A DNA stretch of 9,980 nucleotides, taken from the NCBI GenBank assembly GCA_964353405.1, contig CAYGWJ010000154.1, forward strand, positions 1 to 9,980. Reading direction: 5' to 3'. The DNA comes from JBGLNJ01 sp964353405. Lineage in GTDB: Bacteria; Chloroflexota; Anaerolineae; Fen-1058. The stretch's first letter is position 1. Each line of letters starts with the position of its first letter. The position numbers and the translations under genes are program-made. This document shows, piece after piece, positions 1 to 6,632 of the stretch. The notes beneath the pieces were generated by a model. The model saw only the letters and a program-made list of their open reading frames with translations, searched no databases and was not told the origin of the DNA.

Positions 1-1114
1 AACGTTTTGCCGCCTGTCTTGAACTGAGTATCTGAATCAGTTGCCGCACTCCGGCAGCCAGCGGCGCGGCGGGCTGGCTGAGAATCAGCGGAGCCCCCTG
101 GCCCAACGCCTGCACCTGCAACTCGTCATAGGGCAAGCCGATGGTCAGCGGCCGACCCAACGCTTTTTCAATGGCGGAGGCGGCCAGGCCGGGCTTGGGC
201 GCGACACAGTTCAACACCAATGGCGATTTTTCGTCTGACACATTCATCGCTTTGATGATGCGCAGCGTGGCCGCCGTCGTCTGTAGCGAAGCGACTTCGG
301 GCGAGAGGACGACGAGCAGCAGATCGGAAGACGAAATCACTGCGCGCCCTCCGTCGTCCCATGCGCCCAGGTCAACCACCGTGAGACCAAATTTGAGCTT
401 GAGCAATTCCAAGAGTCTCGCCACCGCTTCGCCCGGCGGCGACTGGATGAGAGGCAAGAAAGGCGAAGGCAGCAATTGCAAGCCCGACTCGTGGCGCAAT
501 AGCAACGGGTCGAGCGTATCCGGGCTCAGGCTGTCAATCTGCGCCAGAGCTTCGACCCAACTGGTTTTGGCTTGCAGGCGCATCTGCATGGCCACGTGGC
601 CCGACCGTTCGGAAAAGTCCACCAGGCACACTTCACGCCCTGCCTGCCGCAACGCCAGTGCCAGGTTCACGGCGATGGTCGTCTTGCCCACACCGCCGCG
701 CAGGCTGAACACCGTCAGCACGATATTGTTGGGCAGGGCTGCCTGACTGCGCCTTCTCAGCAAATCGCTGATCGTCTGCAGCAATTCGGCTGGCGGGACC
801 GGCTTGGCCATGTAGCCATCGGCATGAGCCGCCAACGCTGCGTCGCGGTCTACCGGCTGGGCGCGCGCGGTGAGGACAAGGATGGCCATGTCGGCGGTGA
901 CCGGGTCCTCGCGCAGCTTACGCACCACCTGGTAGCCATTCATCCCGGGCATCATCACGTCCACAATCGCCATGTCGGGGCGCACCTGCACAGCCTTGGC
1001 GATCCCATCCCCGCCATCGCCGGTGAGGATGGCTTCATGTCCGGCACGCTGCAAGATCAACCGCATCATTTGCAGCAGGTCAAGGTCATCGTCTATAACC
1101 AGGATGCGAGCCAT
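1..1114 (-). CDS. Response regulator receiver fused to ParA/MinD-family (CpaE-like) ATPase, partial at 3' end
   Basis: The frame is open from an ATG at 1114, preceded by an AGAGGAG ribosome binding site, through 371 codons to the window edge, so the C-terminus is missing. Residues 3-120 form a complete receiver domain: acidic pair D9/D10, phosphoacceptor D52 in VDVMMPG, T82 and K104 of the KP motif. Residues 131-371 are a P-loop ATPase of the ParA/MinD/CpaE type. Its deviant Walker A is LRGGVGKTT (K144 binds phosphate), the Walker A' aspartate is D166 in CLVDF, and Walker B is LTVVD with D248. The signature lysine of KGGVGKT is Arg139 here. Receiver-ParA fusions are typical of CpaE/TadZ pilus-localisation proteins; whether this one serves pili, polarity or transcription cannot be told from the window. 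It lies 19 nt after an unknown gene that follows a histidine kinase, which suggests that kinase phosphorylates D52. Confidence 0.92.
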   Translation of the reverse strand, partial: MARILVIDDDLDLLQMMRLILQRAGHEAILTGDGGDGIAKAVQVRPDMAIVDVMMPGMNGYQVVRKLREDPVTADMAILVLTARAQPVDRDAALAAHADGYMAKPVPPAELLQTISDLLRRRSQAALPNNIVLTVFSLRGGVGKTTIAVNLALALRQAGREVCLVDFSERSGHVAMQMRLQAKTSWVEALAQIDSLSPDTLDPLLLRHESGLQLLPSPFLPLIQSPPGEAVARLLELLKLKFGLTVVDLGAWDDGGRAVISSSDLLLVVLSPEVASLQTTAATLRIIKAMNVSDEKSPLVLNCVAPKPGLAASAIEKALGRPLTIGLPYDELQVQALGQGAPLILSQPAAPLAAGVRQLIQILSSRQAAKR

Positions 1115-1133
1115 ATTGTCTCCTCTGGTAGAA

Positions 1134-1685
1134 TCATCCCTGGGCGGCGGGCCGGCCCTTTTCTTCGGAACAGAACATCTCGATGGCTTCTTTGTTGACC
1201 AACATCAGATCGGCGCCAAAGCGAATCGCCGGGAAAATGGTGCTGGTGGCCGTGGCGTTAAAGATGGACATAAACCGGTCGGCGTTGGTAACCAGCAAAC
1301 TGTTCAGGTCCAGCTTGCCAGTCCACTCGATAAAGCCTGTGATCTCGAATGACCGGGTGGCAACCCAGACCCGATACAACAACCGCACATAAAAGGCGCT
1401 GGACATGGCGATCTTTTTGATCGCGCCGTCGGTGGAACCGGAGATCATGGCGAACTGGATATGGTCTTTACGGAGTGTCGAAATCGCGTAATCGGCAATG
1501 ATCTCGGCGGGCCGCTCTGTGCGCGAGATATAGGCCATCTCCAGCTCAATCCACGACACGCGCGGGTCGTTAAGTTGGTCGGCCAGCGGCCGCCCATAGA
1601 CATTCATCTGCGTGGACAGCCGGTGTGCGTTGGTAAAGAAATCCACCTGAAGCATCCTGCGCCGGGCGGTTGATATTTCAGGCAT
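1134..1685 (-). CDS. Conserved-looking hypothetical protein of 183 residues between kinase and response regulator
   Basis: I do not recognise this family with confidence. The chosen start is the ATG at 1685, because a perfect AGGAGG (1691-1696) sits 5 nt upstream of it. A GTG five codons earlier (1700) is open, but using it would place that site inside the coding region. The product is soluble, with no signal peptide or membrane segment. It has an alternating hydrophobic pattern suggesting a mostly beta fold. Readable patches are YGRPLADQLND (near residues 30-40), an ISRTERP segment, NATATST near residue 145 and LMLVNKEAIEMF near the C-terminus. No catalytic or metal-binding signature is evident. 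It is 42 nt after the histidine kinase stop and 19 nt before the receiver-ParA gene, so it is almost certainly co-transcribed with them. It may be a sensor, adaptor or effector of that pathway; this is inference from position only. Confidence 0.8.
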   Translation of the reverse strand: MPEISTARRRMLQVDFFTNAHRLSTQMNVYGRPLADQLNDPRVSWIELEMAYISRTERPAEIIADYAISTLRKDHIQFAMISGSTDGAIKKIAMSSAFYVRLLYRVWVATRSFEITGFIEWTGKLDLNSLLVTNADRFMSIFNATATSTIFPAIRFGADLMLVNKEAIEMFCSEEKGRPAAQG

Positions 1686-1690
1686 GGTTT

Positions 1691-1696
1691 CCTCCT
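1691..1696 (-). promoter_or_regulatory. Ribosome binding site that decides the start of the 183-residue gene
   Basis: The minus strand reads AGGAGG, five bases before the ATG at 1685. This is the best-matched ribosome binding site in the window. It lies downstream of the alternative GTG at 1700, which argues against that longer start. Confidence 0.7.
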
Positions 1697-1727
1697 GCAC
1701 ACTCTCGAGCGCGTTCGCGCGGATCAG

Positions 1728-3737
1728 CTACGTGTCGAGCGCGGGCAAACTCACGGTAAAGGTCGAGCCCTGGCCAGGCTGGCTGGTCACCCATACCCGC
1801 CCGCCATGCTGCTCCACGATGGACTTGACGATGGTCAGTCCCAGGCCGGTGCCTTCGACGCTGTCAGGCTGACCAGACTGGCGATAAAATCGCTCAAAGA
1901 CATGGGGCTGCGCTTCCAGCGGAATACCCAGCCCGGTATCGGATACTTTAAGTATGACCTGCCCGACTTGGGCACAGGCGTCGACGGTAATGCACCCGCC
2001 CGGCGGGGTATACTTGAGCGCGTTATCCACCAGATTGCTTACGACACGCTGCAACAGGTGCTCGTCGCCCCAGACCAGCAGCGGCGTATCTGGCACCCGC
2101 ATCTGCAAGGCCTTGTCGTGGTTTTGCGCCCACAGGCGAAATTCCGATCCCAGGGAGCTGAGGAGCAGTGCGCAATCGCACCACCCCGGCCTCATCCCAA
2201 CGCGCCGCTCGATGCGCTCCAGGTCGAGCAGGTCGCCAATCAGCGCGCCGGCTCGCTCAATGCCAAGCTTGGCCAGGTCGAGCGCTTCACGCTGCAGCGT
2301 GCTCGGCGCTTCGAGGTACTGATCCAGCAGTTCCAGCGCGCCAAGTGTCAGGTTGATAGGGTTGCGCAGTTCGTGCGAGGCAGTCAGAATCATGTCTGTT
2401 CGCAATTGCCCCATCTCTTTGAACTGCGCGATGTCTTTCATCACCAGCACCCATCCCTGCAGAATACCTCCGCGAGTCAAGATAGGCGACATGGTGCAAG
2501 ACAAGATGCGCTCTTGGGATAGCGGGACCCGGAAGGTGCGCCATCGTGCGTCATGCTGATAGTGGGCCTGATCCATCGCCTGGTGAAGCGCCTGGTTCTG
2601 CGCGATTTCGGAGAGGGGCTGCCCGGCGCACACTTGCACGCGAAAACCGAAAGCGCGCTCAGCGACGGCGTTGGCGGCCATCAACCGCGTCTCGGCATCC
2701 ACATACAACACCACATTGTCCGTGCTGGAAAGGACGGCGCGCACTTGCTGCTCATTGATTTCCGCCAGCCGGAAGAGACGCGCGTTTTCAATGCCCAGCG
2801 CAAGCCGGTTGGCGACCATCGCCAGCACATCCCGATCATCCGGGCCGAGGCTCTGGCCTGGCGCGGTCAACGCCTGCATGATGCCGACGGCGCTTTCGCG
2901 CGCCACCAGTGGCAAAGTCACCAGAGTTCCACCGCCAGGAGCATCACTCTGCGCTTCGACCAGGGGCGCGCCGTTGAGCAGAGGGTCGCACGCTGTTTCT
3001 GGCAAGCCGCGCTCGACAACCGTCTCCAATTTTCCGGTGCGCTCGTCATAGAGCCGCACGGCGCCGCCGCACAGATGCAGCGAGTTGCAGGCTCGCTCGA
3101 ACGCTTGAATCAGTAATGGGTCGGGATGGCCGCCCGCGTCAATGACGGCCCGCGCGACCTGGTCCATCGCATGCAATGTCTCGTTCGAAATCTGGAACTG
3201 GCTGATCGTCCGCACGCTACGGTAAAAATCCTGCGCGTTGGCGAGGGCCTGCGCGGCCAGAGGCGCGAACCATTCCAGTTCGGCAATGTCGCCAGAACTA
3301 AATCTGCGCTCTTTTGCTCCGCGCGCCACTTGCAGCACGCCCAGCCGTTTGCGATGGGCGACGAGCGGCACGGCGGCGAGCTTGTGGCCCAGGCAAGAGC
3401 TTGCCTCCAGTGGGTCGGCAGCGTCCGTGACCAAAACACTCTGGCCTCGAAACGCTTGTCCCACAACACTTCGGCTGACCGATAGCTTGGAACCGAGCAG
3501 CCCGTTCGGCAGGCGATGCCCCGCCACAAGGAAAAGTGTCCCCACTTTTCCATCGAGCAAGTAGACAGCGCAGCGGCGGCAGGCCGTCAGCGCGCAAGCC
3601 TGGCGCACGATGGCAGCCAGCGTATCGTCAGGATTCAGCGACGCATTGATCGCCAGCGCGGCCTGACGCCTTGCCTCCGGCCCGGAAGCCCGGCGGGCAG
3701 ACTTGAGCTTGCACGATGAGGAGGCCCGTTGAGACAA
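1728..3737 (-). CDS. Soluble GAF-GAF-PAS sensor histidine kinase
   Basis: Protein of 669 residues starting at a TTG at 3737. AAGGAG (3744-3749) lies 6 nt upstream. The frame stays open to 4016, but that extension overlaps the zinc-finger gene in another frame and has no domain-like sequence. Domains in order: GAF 1 (about 38-170), GAF 2 (about 205-325), PAS (about 332-436), HisKA (444-510) and HATPase_c (555-667). The phospho-accepting histidine is H455 in SHELRNPI. The N box is NLVDNALKY (N572), G1 is SDTGLGI (D600), the F box is FERFYR and G2 is GTGLGL (629-634). All elements of an active kinase are present. There is no transmembrane segment, so it senses a cytoplasmic signal, perhaps a small ligand or redox state through the GAF/PAS domains; no ligand residues can be assigned. 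It lies 22 nt after the zinc-finger gene and upstream of the receiver-ParA gene, its likely partner. Confidence 0.93.
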   Translation of the reverse strand: MSQRASSSCKLKSARRASGPEARRQAALAINASLNPDDTLAAIVRQACALTACRRCAVYLLDGKVGTLFLVAGHRLPNGLLGSKLSVSRSVVGQAFRGQSVLVTDAADPLEASSCLGHKLAAVPLVAHRKRLGVLQVARGAKERRFSSGDIAELEWFAPLAAQALANAQDFYRSVRTISQFQISNETLHAMDQVARAVIDAGGHPDPLLIQAFERACNSLHLCGGAVRLYDERTGKLETVVERGLPETACDPLLNGAPLVEAQSDAPGGGTLVTLPLVARESAVGIMQALTAPGQSLGPDDRDVLAMVANRLALGIENARLFRLAEINEQQVRAVLSSTDNVVLYVDAETRLMAANAVAERAFGFRVQVCAGQPLSEIAQNQALHQAMDQAHYQHDARWRTFRVPLSQERILSCTMSPILTRGGILQGWVLVMKDIAQFKEMGQLRTDMILTASHELRNPINLTLGALELLDQYLEAPSTLQREALDLAKLGIERAGALIGDLLDLERIERRVGMRPGWCDCALLLSSLGSEFRLWAQNHDKALQMRVPDTPLLVWGDEHLLQRVVSNLVDNALKYTPPGGCITVDACAQVGQVILKVSDTGLGIPLEAQPHVFERFYRQSGQPDSVEGTGLGLTIVKSIVEQHGGRVWVTSQPGQGSTFTVSLPALDT

Positions 3738-3743
3738 ACTGTT

Positions 3744-3749
3744 CTCCTT
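3744..3749 (-). promoter_or_regulatory. Ribosome binding site for the TTG start of the histidine kinase
   Basis: The minus strand reads AAGGAG, six bases before the TTG at 3737 and eleven bases after the stop of the zinc-finger gene. No ATG or GTG in this frame combines a good ribosome binding site with a position clear of the upstream gene. This supports the TTG start. Confidence 0.6.
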
Positions 3750-3759
3750 CAAGCGCAGG

Positions 3760-4062
3760 CTATTGCGCACGCCCGCGGTCCACGTCGCCATCGAACAGAT
3801 CGCGCGGCGCTTCGCGCACCTGACGGGCAAACGCGGCCCGGCTCGCATCGTCCACATCAATCGCCGGCCCGAGGAGCGGCGCCAGCCAGGCCATCGCGTC
3901 GGCGTCCAGAATCTTGGCCCCACACACATCACACAACCACGCCGGGACGTTCGGGATAAGCACAAATTGCTCGTGGCCCTCTCCAGGCATCGAGTGCCAC
4001 GCGGCATAGAGTACACAGCGACGCTGCAGCGCCCCGGCGTGACAGTGTGGACAATTGTCCAT
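3760..4062 (-). CDS. YgiT-type zinc-finger protein (MqsA N-terminal-like), 100 residues
   Basis: Two CxxC pairs, C4/C7 (CPHC) and C44/C47 (CDVC), frame a short beta segment ending in VLIPNVPAWLCDVCG. This is the layout of the YgiT zinc-binding domain found at the N-terminus of MqsA-type antitoxins. The C-terminal part (about 51-100) is acidic and helical-looking and does not resemble the MqsA helix-turn-helix domain, so DNA binding is doubtful. The ATG at 4062 overlaps the deoC stop (TGATG), with GGGAG seven bases upstream. A TTG one codon earlier is possible but less likely. No toxin gene of the MqsR or DUF4258 kind is next to it: its neighbours are deoC and a histidine kinase. It could be a free-standing zinc protein or a small regulator. 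Family call is good; function unknown. Confidence 0.82.
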   Translation of the reverse strand: MDNCPHCHAGALQRRCVLYAAWHSMPGEGHEQFVLIPNVPAWLCDVCGAKILDADAMAWLAPLLGPAIDVDDASRAAFARQVREAPRDLFDGDVDRGRAQ

Positions 4063-4745
4063 CAAGTCGCTCCCGCCTCGGCCATGATCTTGACTGACGC
4101 GCTTGCACCCAGGCGTGTGGCGCCCGCCTCAATCATTTTCTGCGCATCTTGCAATGTGCGGATGCCCCCGGCAGCTTTGACGCCCATCTCCGGCCCGACG
4201 GTTTGACGCATCAATGCAACATCGTGTTCCGTCGCGCCACCTGGCCCCAAGCCCGTACAAGTCTTGACATAGTCCGCTTTGGCGTCCTTGGCCAACCGGC
4301 AGGCCGTGACTTTGTCTTCGTCGGTCAATAGCGCCGCCTCGATGATGACCTTGACCAGCGCGCCGGATGCGTGAGCCGCGCTGACAACAGCGGCAATATC
4401 GCGCGCGACGAGAAGAGTGTCCTTGTCCTTGAGCGCGCCGATGTTGATGACCGTGTCGATCTCAGTCGCTCCATCGCGGATGGCCTGTTGCGTCTCGAGT
4501 GCTTTGACTTGCGGCAGATTTGCGCCGAGCGGAAAGCCGACGACGGCGCACACACGGACCGGGCTGCCCTGAAGCAACCGCGCGCACAGCTTGACGCGCG
4601 CCGGGTTGACGCACACCGACGCAAAACCGAATCGCCTGGCTTCGTCGCATAGCTGCTCGACCTGCGCCGTGGTCGCTTCAGGCTTGAGCAGCGTGTGATC
4701 AATCATCGAAGCCAACTGCGGGATGTCTATTTGGGTGAGCGGCAT
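4062..4745 (-). CDS. deoC: Deoxyribose-phosphate aldolase
   Basis: Class I aldolase that cleaves 2-deoxy-D-ribose 5-phosphate to glyceraldehyde 3-phosphate and acetaldehyde in cytosolic deoxynucleoside breakdown. The 227 residues match the usual length of the short bacterial family. The start is an ATG at 4745 after AGAGGAAAG. Signatures along the TIM barrel are IDHTLLKP (15-22), VCVNP (44-48), VVGFPLG (68-74), EIDTVINIGAL (95-105, D97), KVIIEAALL (132-140), YVKTCTGLGPGGAT (159-172, Schiff-base K161) and GVKAAGGIRT (188-197, K190). The motif KTSTG of most relatives reads KTCTG here, with Cys163; the catalytic residues are intact. No other nucleoside-catabolism gene (deoA, deoB, deoD) is in the window. 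Instead it heads a transcript with a zinc-finger gene and a kinase, so the neighbourhood does not explain it. Confidence 0.96.
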   Translation of the reverse strand: MPLTQIDIPQLASMIDHTLLKPEATTAQVEQLCDEARRFGFASVCVNPARVKLCARLLQGSPVRVCAVVGFPLGANLPQVKALETQQAIRDGATEIDTVINIGALKDKDTLLVARDIAAVVSAAHASGALVKVIIEAALLTDEDKVTACRLAKDAKADYVKTCTGLGPGGATEHDVALMRQTVGPEMGVKAAGGIRTLQDAQKMIEAGATRLGASASVKIMAEAGAT

Positions 4746-4790
4746 AGCTTTCCTCTGGCATGAAACTCTAACGGCGACACATGCAACATG

Positions 4791-4822
4791 AAGCGCAAGC
4801 TGGATCCGTCATGCTTGCGTTT
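4791..4822. repeat. Inverted repeat in the lepB-deoC gap
   Basis: The arms 4794-4800 (CGCAAGC) and 4813-4819 (GCTTGCG) pair perfectly around a 12-nt loop. Two further A-T pairs extend the stem at each end, past one position that is a G-U wobble on the plus-strand transcript. On the minus strand, the only one with genes, the stem is followed by a mixed sequence rather than a T run, so it is a poor intrinsic terminator for lepB. It may instead sit in the deoC leader. Confidence 0.35.
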
Positions 4823-4848
4823 TACGTCGGCCTTGACCTGCGTGGCAA
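4819..4848 (-). promoter_or_regulatory. Weak candidate promoter for the deoC transcript
   Basis: On the minus strand TTGCCA (4843-4848) and TAAAAC (4819-4824) are separated by 18 nt. Five of six and four of six bases match sigma-70 consensus. It is the best pair I found in the 130-bp gap between lepB and deoC, but matches of this quality arise by chance. Transcription may equally run through from lepB. Confidence 0.22.
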
Positions 4849-4875
4849 AGGGAAATAACCTGGGCCGAAATATCA

Positions 4876-5478
4876 CTACGACCCGACCTGCGCATACGTG
4901 TAATGCGGAACGACGCCCCAGCTCTTGGGCGGCCAATACGTGATCCAGGCTTTGCCGTCAATCGTGCTCAAATGGATGGTGCCCCAGTTGTGGCTATCGC
5001 TCGAATTGTTGCGGTTGTCGCCCAACACGAAATATTCGTCCGTGCCGATCTTGCGCGGCTCCATCGTATATGCATTGGGCGCTGCGATGTACGGCTCGTC
5101 CAGCGGCTTGCCGTTGACGAGGACGCGTCCCCCCTTCACTTCAACCGTCTCACCCGGCACGGCGATGACACGCTTGATAAACTCGCGGCTCGCGTCGCGT
5201 CGAAAGACGACAATGTCGCCGCGCTGAGGGGCATGCAAGCGATAAACAATCCGGTTGACGATGACGTACTCGCTATCGTGCAGGTTCGGCTCCATGCTGG
5301 AGCCGTCAATTCGGAAGCGGCCTGTGAGCGTGTTGACCAGGACAAAGATAACCACCGTCAGGAGCAAGGTCTCGACGATCTCGCGAAAGAGCGAAGACCC
5401 CTGAGCGGTGTCAGGCTGCGGCTGACGGGCCTCGGATTCTGCGGCCGGCAGAGATTGTGGCTGTTCCAAATTCGACAC
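4876..5478 (-). CDS. lepB: Signal peptidase I
   Basis: Membrane serine protease that removes signal peptides from exported proteins. The 200 residues comprise a polar, proline/glutamine-rich N-terminus (1-29), one transmembrane segment (about 33-51) and the catalytic domain outside. Ser61 in DGSSMEP is the nucleophile and Lys102 in FIKRVIAVPGE is the general base. Box E is LGDNRNNSSDS (152-162), followed by WG. Start choice is uncertain: GTG at 5478 directly abuts GAGGAG, which is too close, whereas TTG at 5469 lies 8 nt after that site and would give 197 residues. The two forms differ only in the first three residues. A TATAAT element upstream suggests its own promoter. It is clearly functional as read. 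Confidence 0.96.
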   Translation of the reverse strand: MSNLEQPQSLPAAESEARQPQPDTAQGSSLFREIVETLLLTVVIFVLVNTLTGRFRIDGSSMEPNLHDSEYVIVNRIVYRLHAPQRGDIVVFRRDASREFIKRVIAVPGETVEVKGGRVLVNGKPLDEPYIAAPNAYTMEPRKIGTDEYFVLGDNRNNSSDSHNWGTIHLSTIDGKAWITYWPPKSWGVVPHYTYAQVGS

Positions 5479-5504
5479 TCCTCGACATCCAGTTACCGCA
5501 AAAG

Positions 5505-5533
5505 ATTATACCCCATCTCCATACCCAAAGCAA
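5505..5533 (-). promoter_or_regulatory. Likely promoter of lepB
   Basis: On the minus strand a perfect TATAAT (5505-5510) lies 17 nt after TTGCTT (5528-5533). Transcription would start near 5498, giving a leader of about 20-30 nt before lepB. The -10 element is exact; the -35 element is weak (3 of 6). Confidence 0.5.
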
Positions 5534-5626
5534 CCATTTGACAGTCCTCTCCAACTCGCGCATGATCTATCCAATGTCGAATCCCATTACCGGGTGGTGG
5601 ATCGTGAAAGACCGATGGGCCGGGAC

Positions 5627-6067
5627 CTATCTCAACGACGCCTGCAATCCCTGAACGAGTTGCTGCTTTTCTGACTGACTCAGGTTGGCCTGCCGGTGCA
5701 TCATCACGTACATAGCCGGGGGCATCGAGCCTTCGCGAATGACCTCGGCCACCTGGCGTGTGCCTTCACCCCTGGTCTGACCCCACTCGGAAAAATTAAA
5801 GTGCCGCCGTCCGCGCACCGTATCGAGCGTGATGAGCCACGACACAGGCGCAACGCGCGCATAGACCGGCCAAACCGTCTCGTTGCTGTGGCAATCGAAG
5901 CAGGCGCGTTTTGCCAGCGCGCGAGTTTGGGAGTTGTCCCAGGTGGGTTCGGACAAAACGGGCGGGTTCTTCTGTGCCAGCCAGACCGGAATCAACTGGA
6001 TGCACAGACACAGCACAACGGGAATGGCGATGAAGACGACGATGGCGCGCACGGTTCTCTTGGACAC
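5627..6067 (-). CDS. Membrane-anchored c-type haem-binding protein (Haem_bd-like)
   Basis: 146 residues. An N-terminal hydrophobic segment (about 7-30) anchors the protein or serves as an uncleaved signal, placing the rest outside the membrane. Residues 56-60 are CFDCH, a single covalent haem c attachment site. The following SNETVWPVYARVAPVSW and the HFNFSEW segment (89-95) are characteristic of the small haem-binding domain family annotated Haem_bd; the family name is from memory. Methionines in GSMPPAMYVMMH (113-124) are candidates for the second axial ligand. The GTG start at 6067 follows GGAGG with 5 nt spacing. The gene lies 61 bp after the Nudix gene and could belong to the same transcript. 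The role is probably electron transfer or redox sensing at the membrane, but the partner is not visible. Confidence 0.85.
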   Translation of the reverse strand: MSKRTVRAIVVFIAIPVVLCLCIQLIPVWLAQKNPPVLSEPTWDNSQTRALAKRACFDCHSNETVWPVYARVAPVSWLITLDTVRGRRHFNFSEWGQTRGEGTRQVAEVIREGSMPPAMYVMMHRQANLSQSEKQQLVQGLQASLR

Positions 6068-6094
6068 ACACCCCTCCGAATGAACAGTCTGACC

Positions 6095-6108
6095 GAGCCT
6101 TTCGGCTC
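6095..6108. repeat. Short GAAA-tetraloop hairpin between Nudix and haem-protein genes
   Basis: On the minus-strand transcript GAGCC-GAAA-GGCTC forms a perfect 5-bp stem capped by a GNRA-type loop. It starts about 20 nt after the Nudix stop. There is no T run after it, so it is unlikely to be a strong terminator. It could protect an mRNA end or be chance. Confidence 0.3.
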
Positions 6109-6128
6109 ACAATGGGAACAAAAGGAAA

Positions 6129-6632
6129 TTAGCGCCCGCACCGCCAGCGGAAGAGTGCGCGGCGCGTGCTGGCAAAGGCCAGCTCGCGCGGCAGTTCGTG
6201 CGGCGCAAAGAACCTGGCGTCCGAAGCATCGTCGTCGGGCGCAAGCTGTCCACCCACAGGAACGGCCCGGTATATCAAGATGACGCCCATACCGCGTGGG
6301 TCGGAACGGACGTGATAGGCGGCCAACAGCTCGTTCACGCGGATGACAAGCCCTGTTTCTTCGCGGACTTCACGAATGACCGCGGCGACCGGGCCTTCGT
6401 CGTATTCAACATATCCGGCCGGCAGGCACCAGTCGCCAAGCTTGGGGTCAACTGCGCGCCGCACCAGCAACACCTTGCTTTCGCGCTCGACAAGCGCGCC
6501 CACAGCAAGTTTAGGCTCGCGGAAAAAGATAAAGCCGCACGCGGCGCAGGCGCGGCGTGTCCGGCCAAACACAAAACGGTCGGCCATGGGCGCGCCGCAG
6601 TTGGGGCAAAAGTTGAGCACCAGTGGCTTCAT
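6129..6632 (-). CDS. Nudix hydrolase with N-terminal zinc ribbon
   Basis: 167 residues from the ATG at 6632. The N-terminus has a four-cysteine zinc ribbon, CPNCG (C9, C12) and CAACG (C29, C32). Then comes a Nudix fold with a complete Nudix box, G73-x5-E79-x7-R87-E88-V-x-E91-E92-x-G94. Such enzymes hydrolyse nucleoside diphosphates linked to another moiety (ADP-ribose, NADH, dinucleotides or oxidised nucleotides); the substrate cannot be read from the sequence. The ribbon-plus-Nudix layout recalls NudC, but the length and the absence of a recognisable NADH pyrophosphatase array argue against that name. The ATG overlaps the anti-sigma stop by 4 nt (ATGA), implying translational coupling. An in-frame ATG at 6656 would overlap by 28 nt and add residues outside the domain. 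Confidence 0.92.
   Translation of the reverse strand: MKPLVLNFCPNCGAPMADRFVFGRTRRACAACGFIFFREPKLAVGALVERESKVLLVRRAVDPKLGDWCLPAGYVEYDEGPVAAVIREVREETGLVIRVNELLAAYHVRSDPRGMGVILIYRAVPVGGQLAPDDDASDARFFAPHELPRELAFASTRRALFRWRCGR

Noticed and set aside
572..1198. Long plus-strand open frames over the receiver-ParA gene (also 141-746)
   Set aside because: They are antisense to a gene with complete receiver and Walker motifs. Their translations are His/Arg-rich shadows with no recognisable domains.
1686..1700. GTG start at 1700 for the 183-residue protein
   Set aside because: It would translate through the AGGAGG that perfectly serves the ATG at 1685, and it has no ribosome binding site of its own.
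1806..2522. Plus-strand frames antisense to the histidine kinase (also 2553-3116)
   Set aside because: These are shadow frames of a GC-rich gene. The kinase boxes on the minus strand explain the sequence.
3738..4016. N-terminal extension of the histidine kinase frame up to an ATG-like start at 4016
   Set aside because: The added 93 residues are Arg/Trp/Pro-rich without domain character and lie antiphase over the zinc-finger gene, whose two CxxC pairs make it the real reading. AAGGAG before the TTG at 3737 gives a better start.
3760..4062. Toxin-antitoxin system
   Set aside because: Only the antitoxin-type zinc domain is present. No toxin gene lies beside it and its C-terminus lacks a recognisable DNA-binding domain.
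4791..4822. Intrinsic terminator after lepB
   Set aside because: The T run lies on the plus-strand side. In the direction of lepB transcription the stem is followed by mixed sequence, so it is listed only as an inverted repeat.
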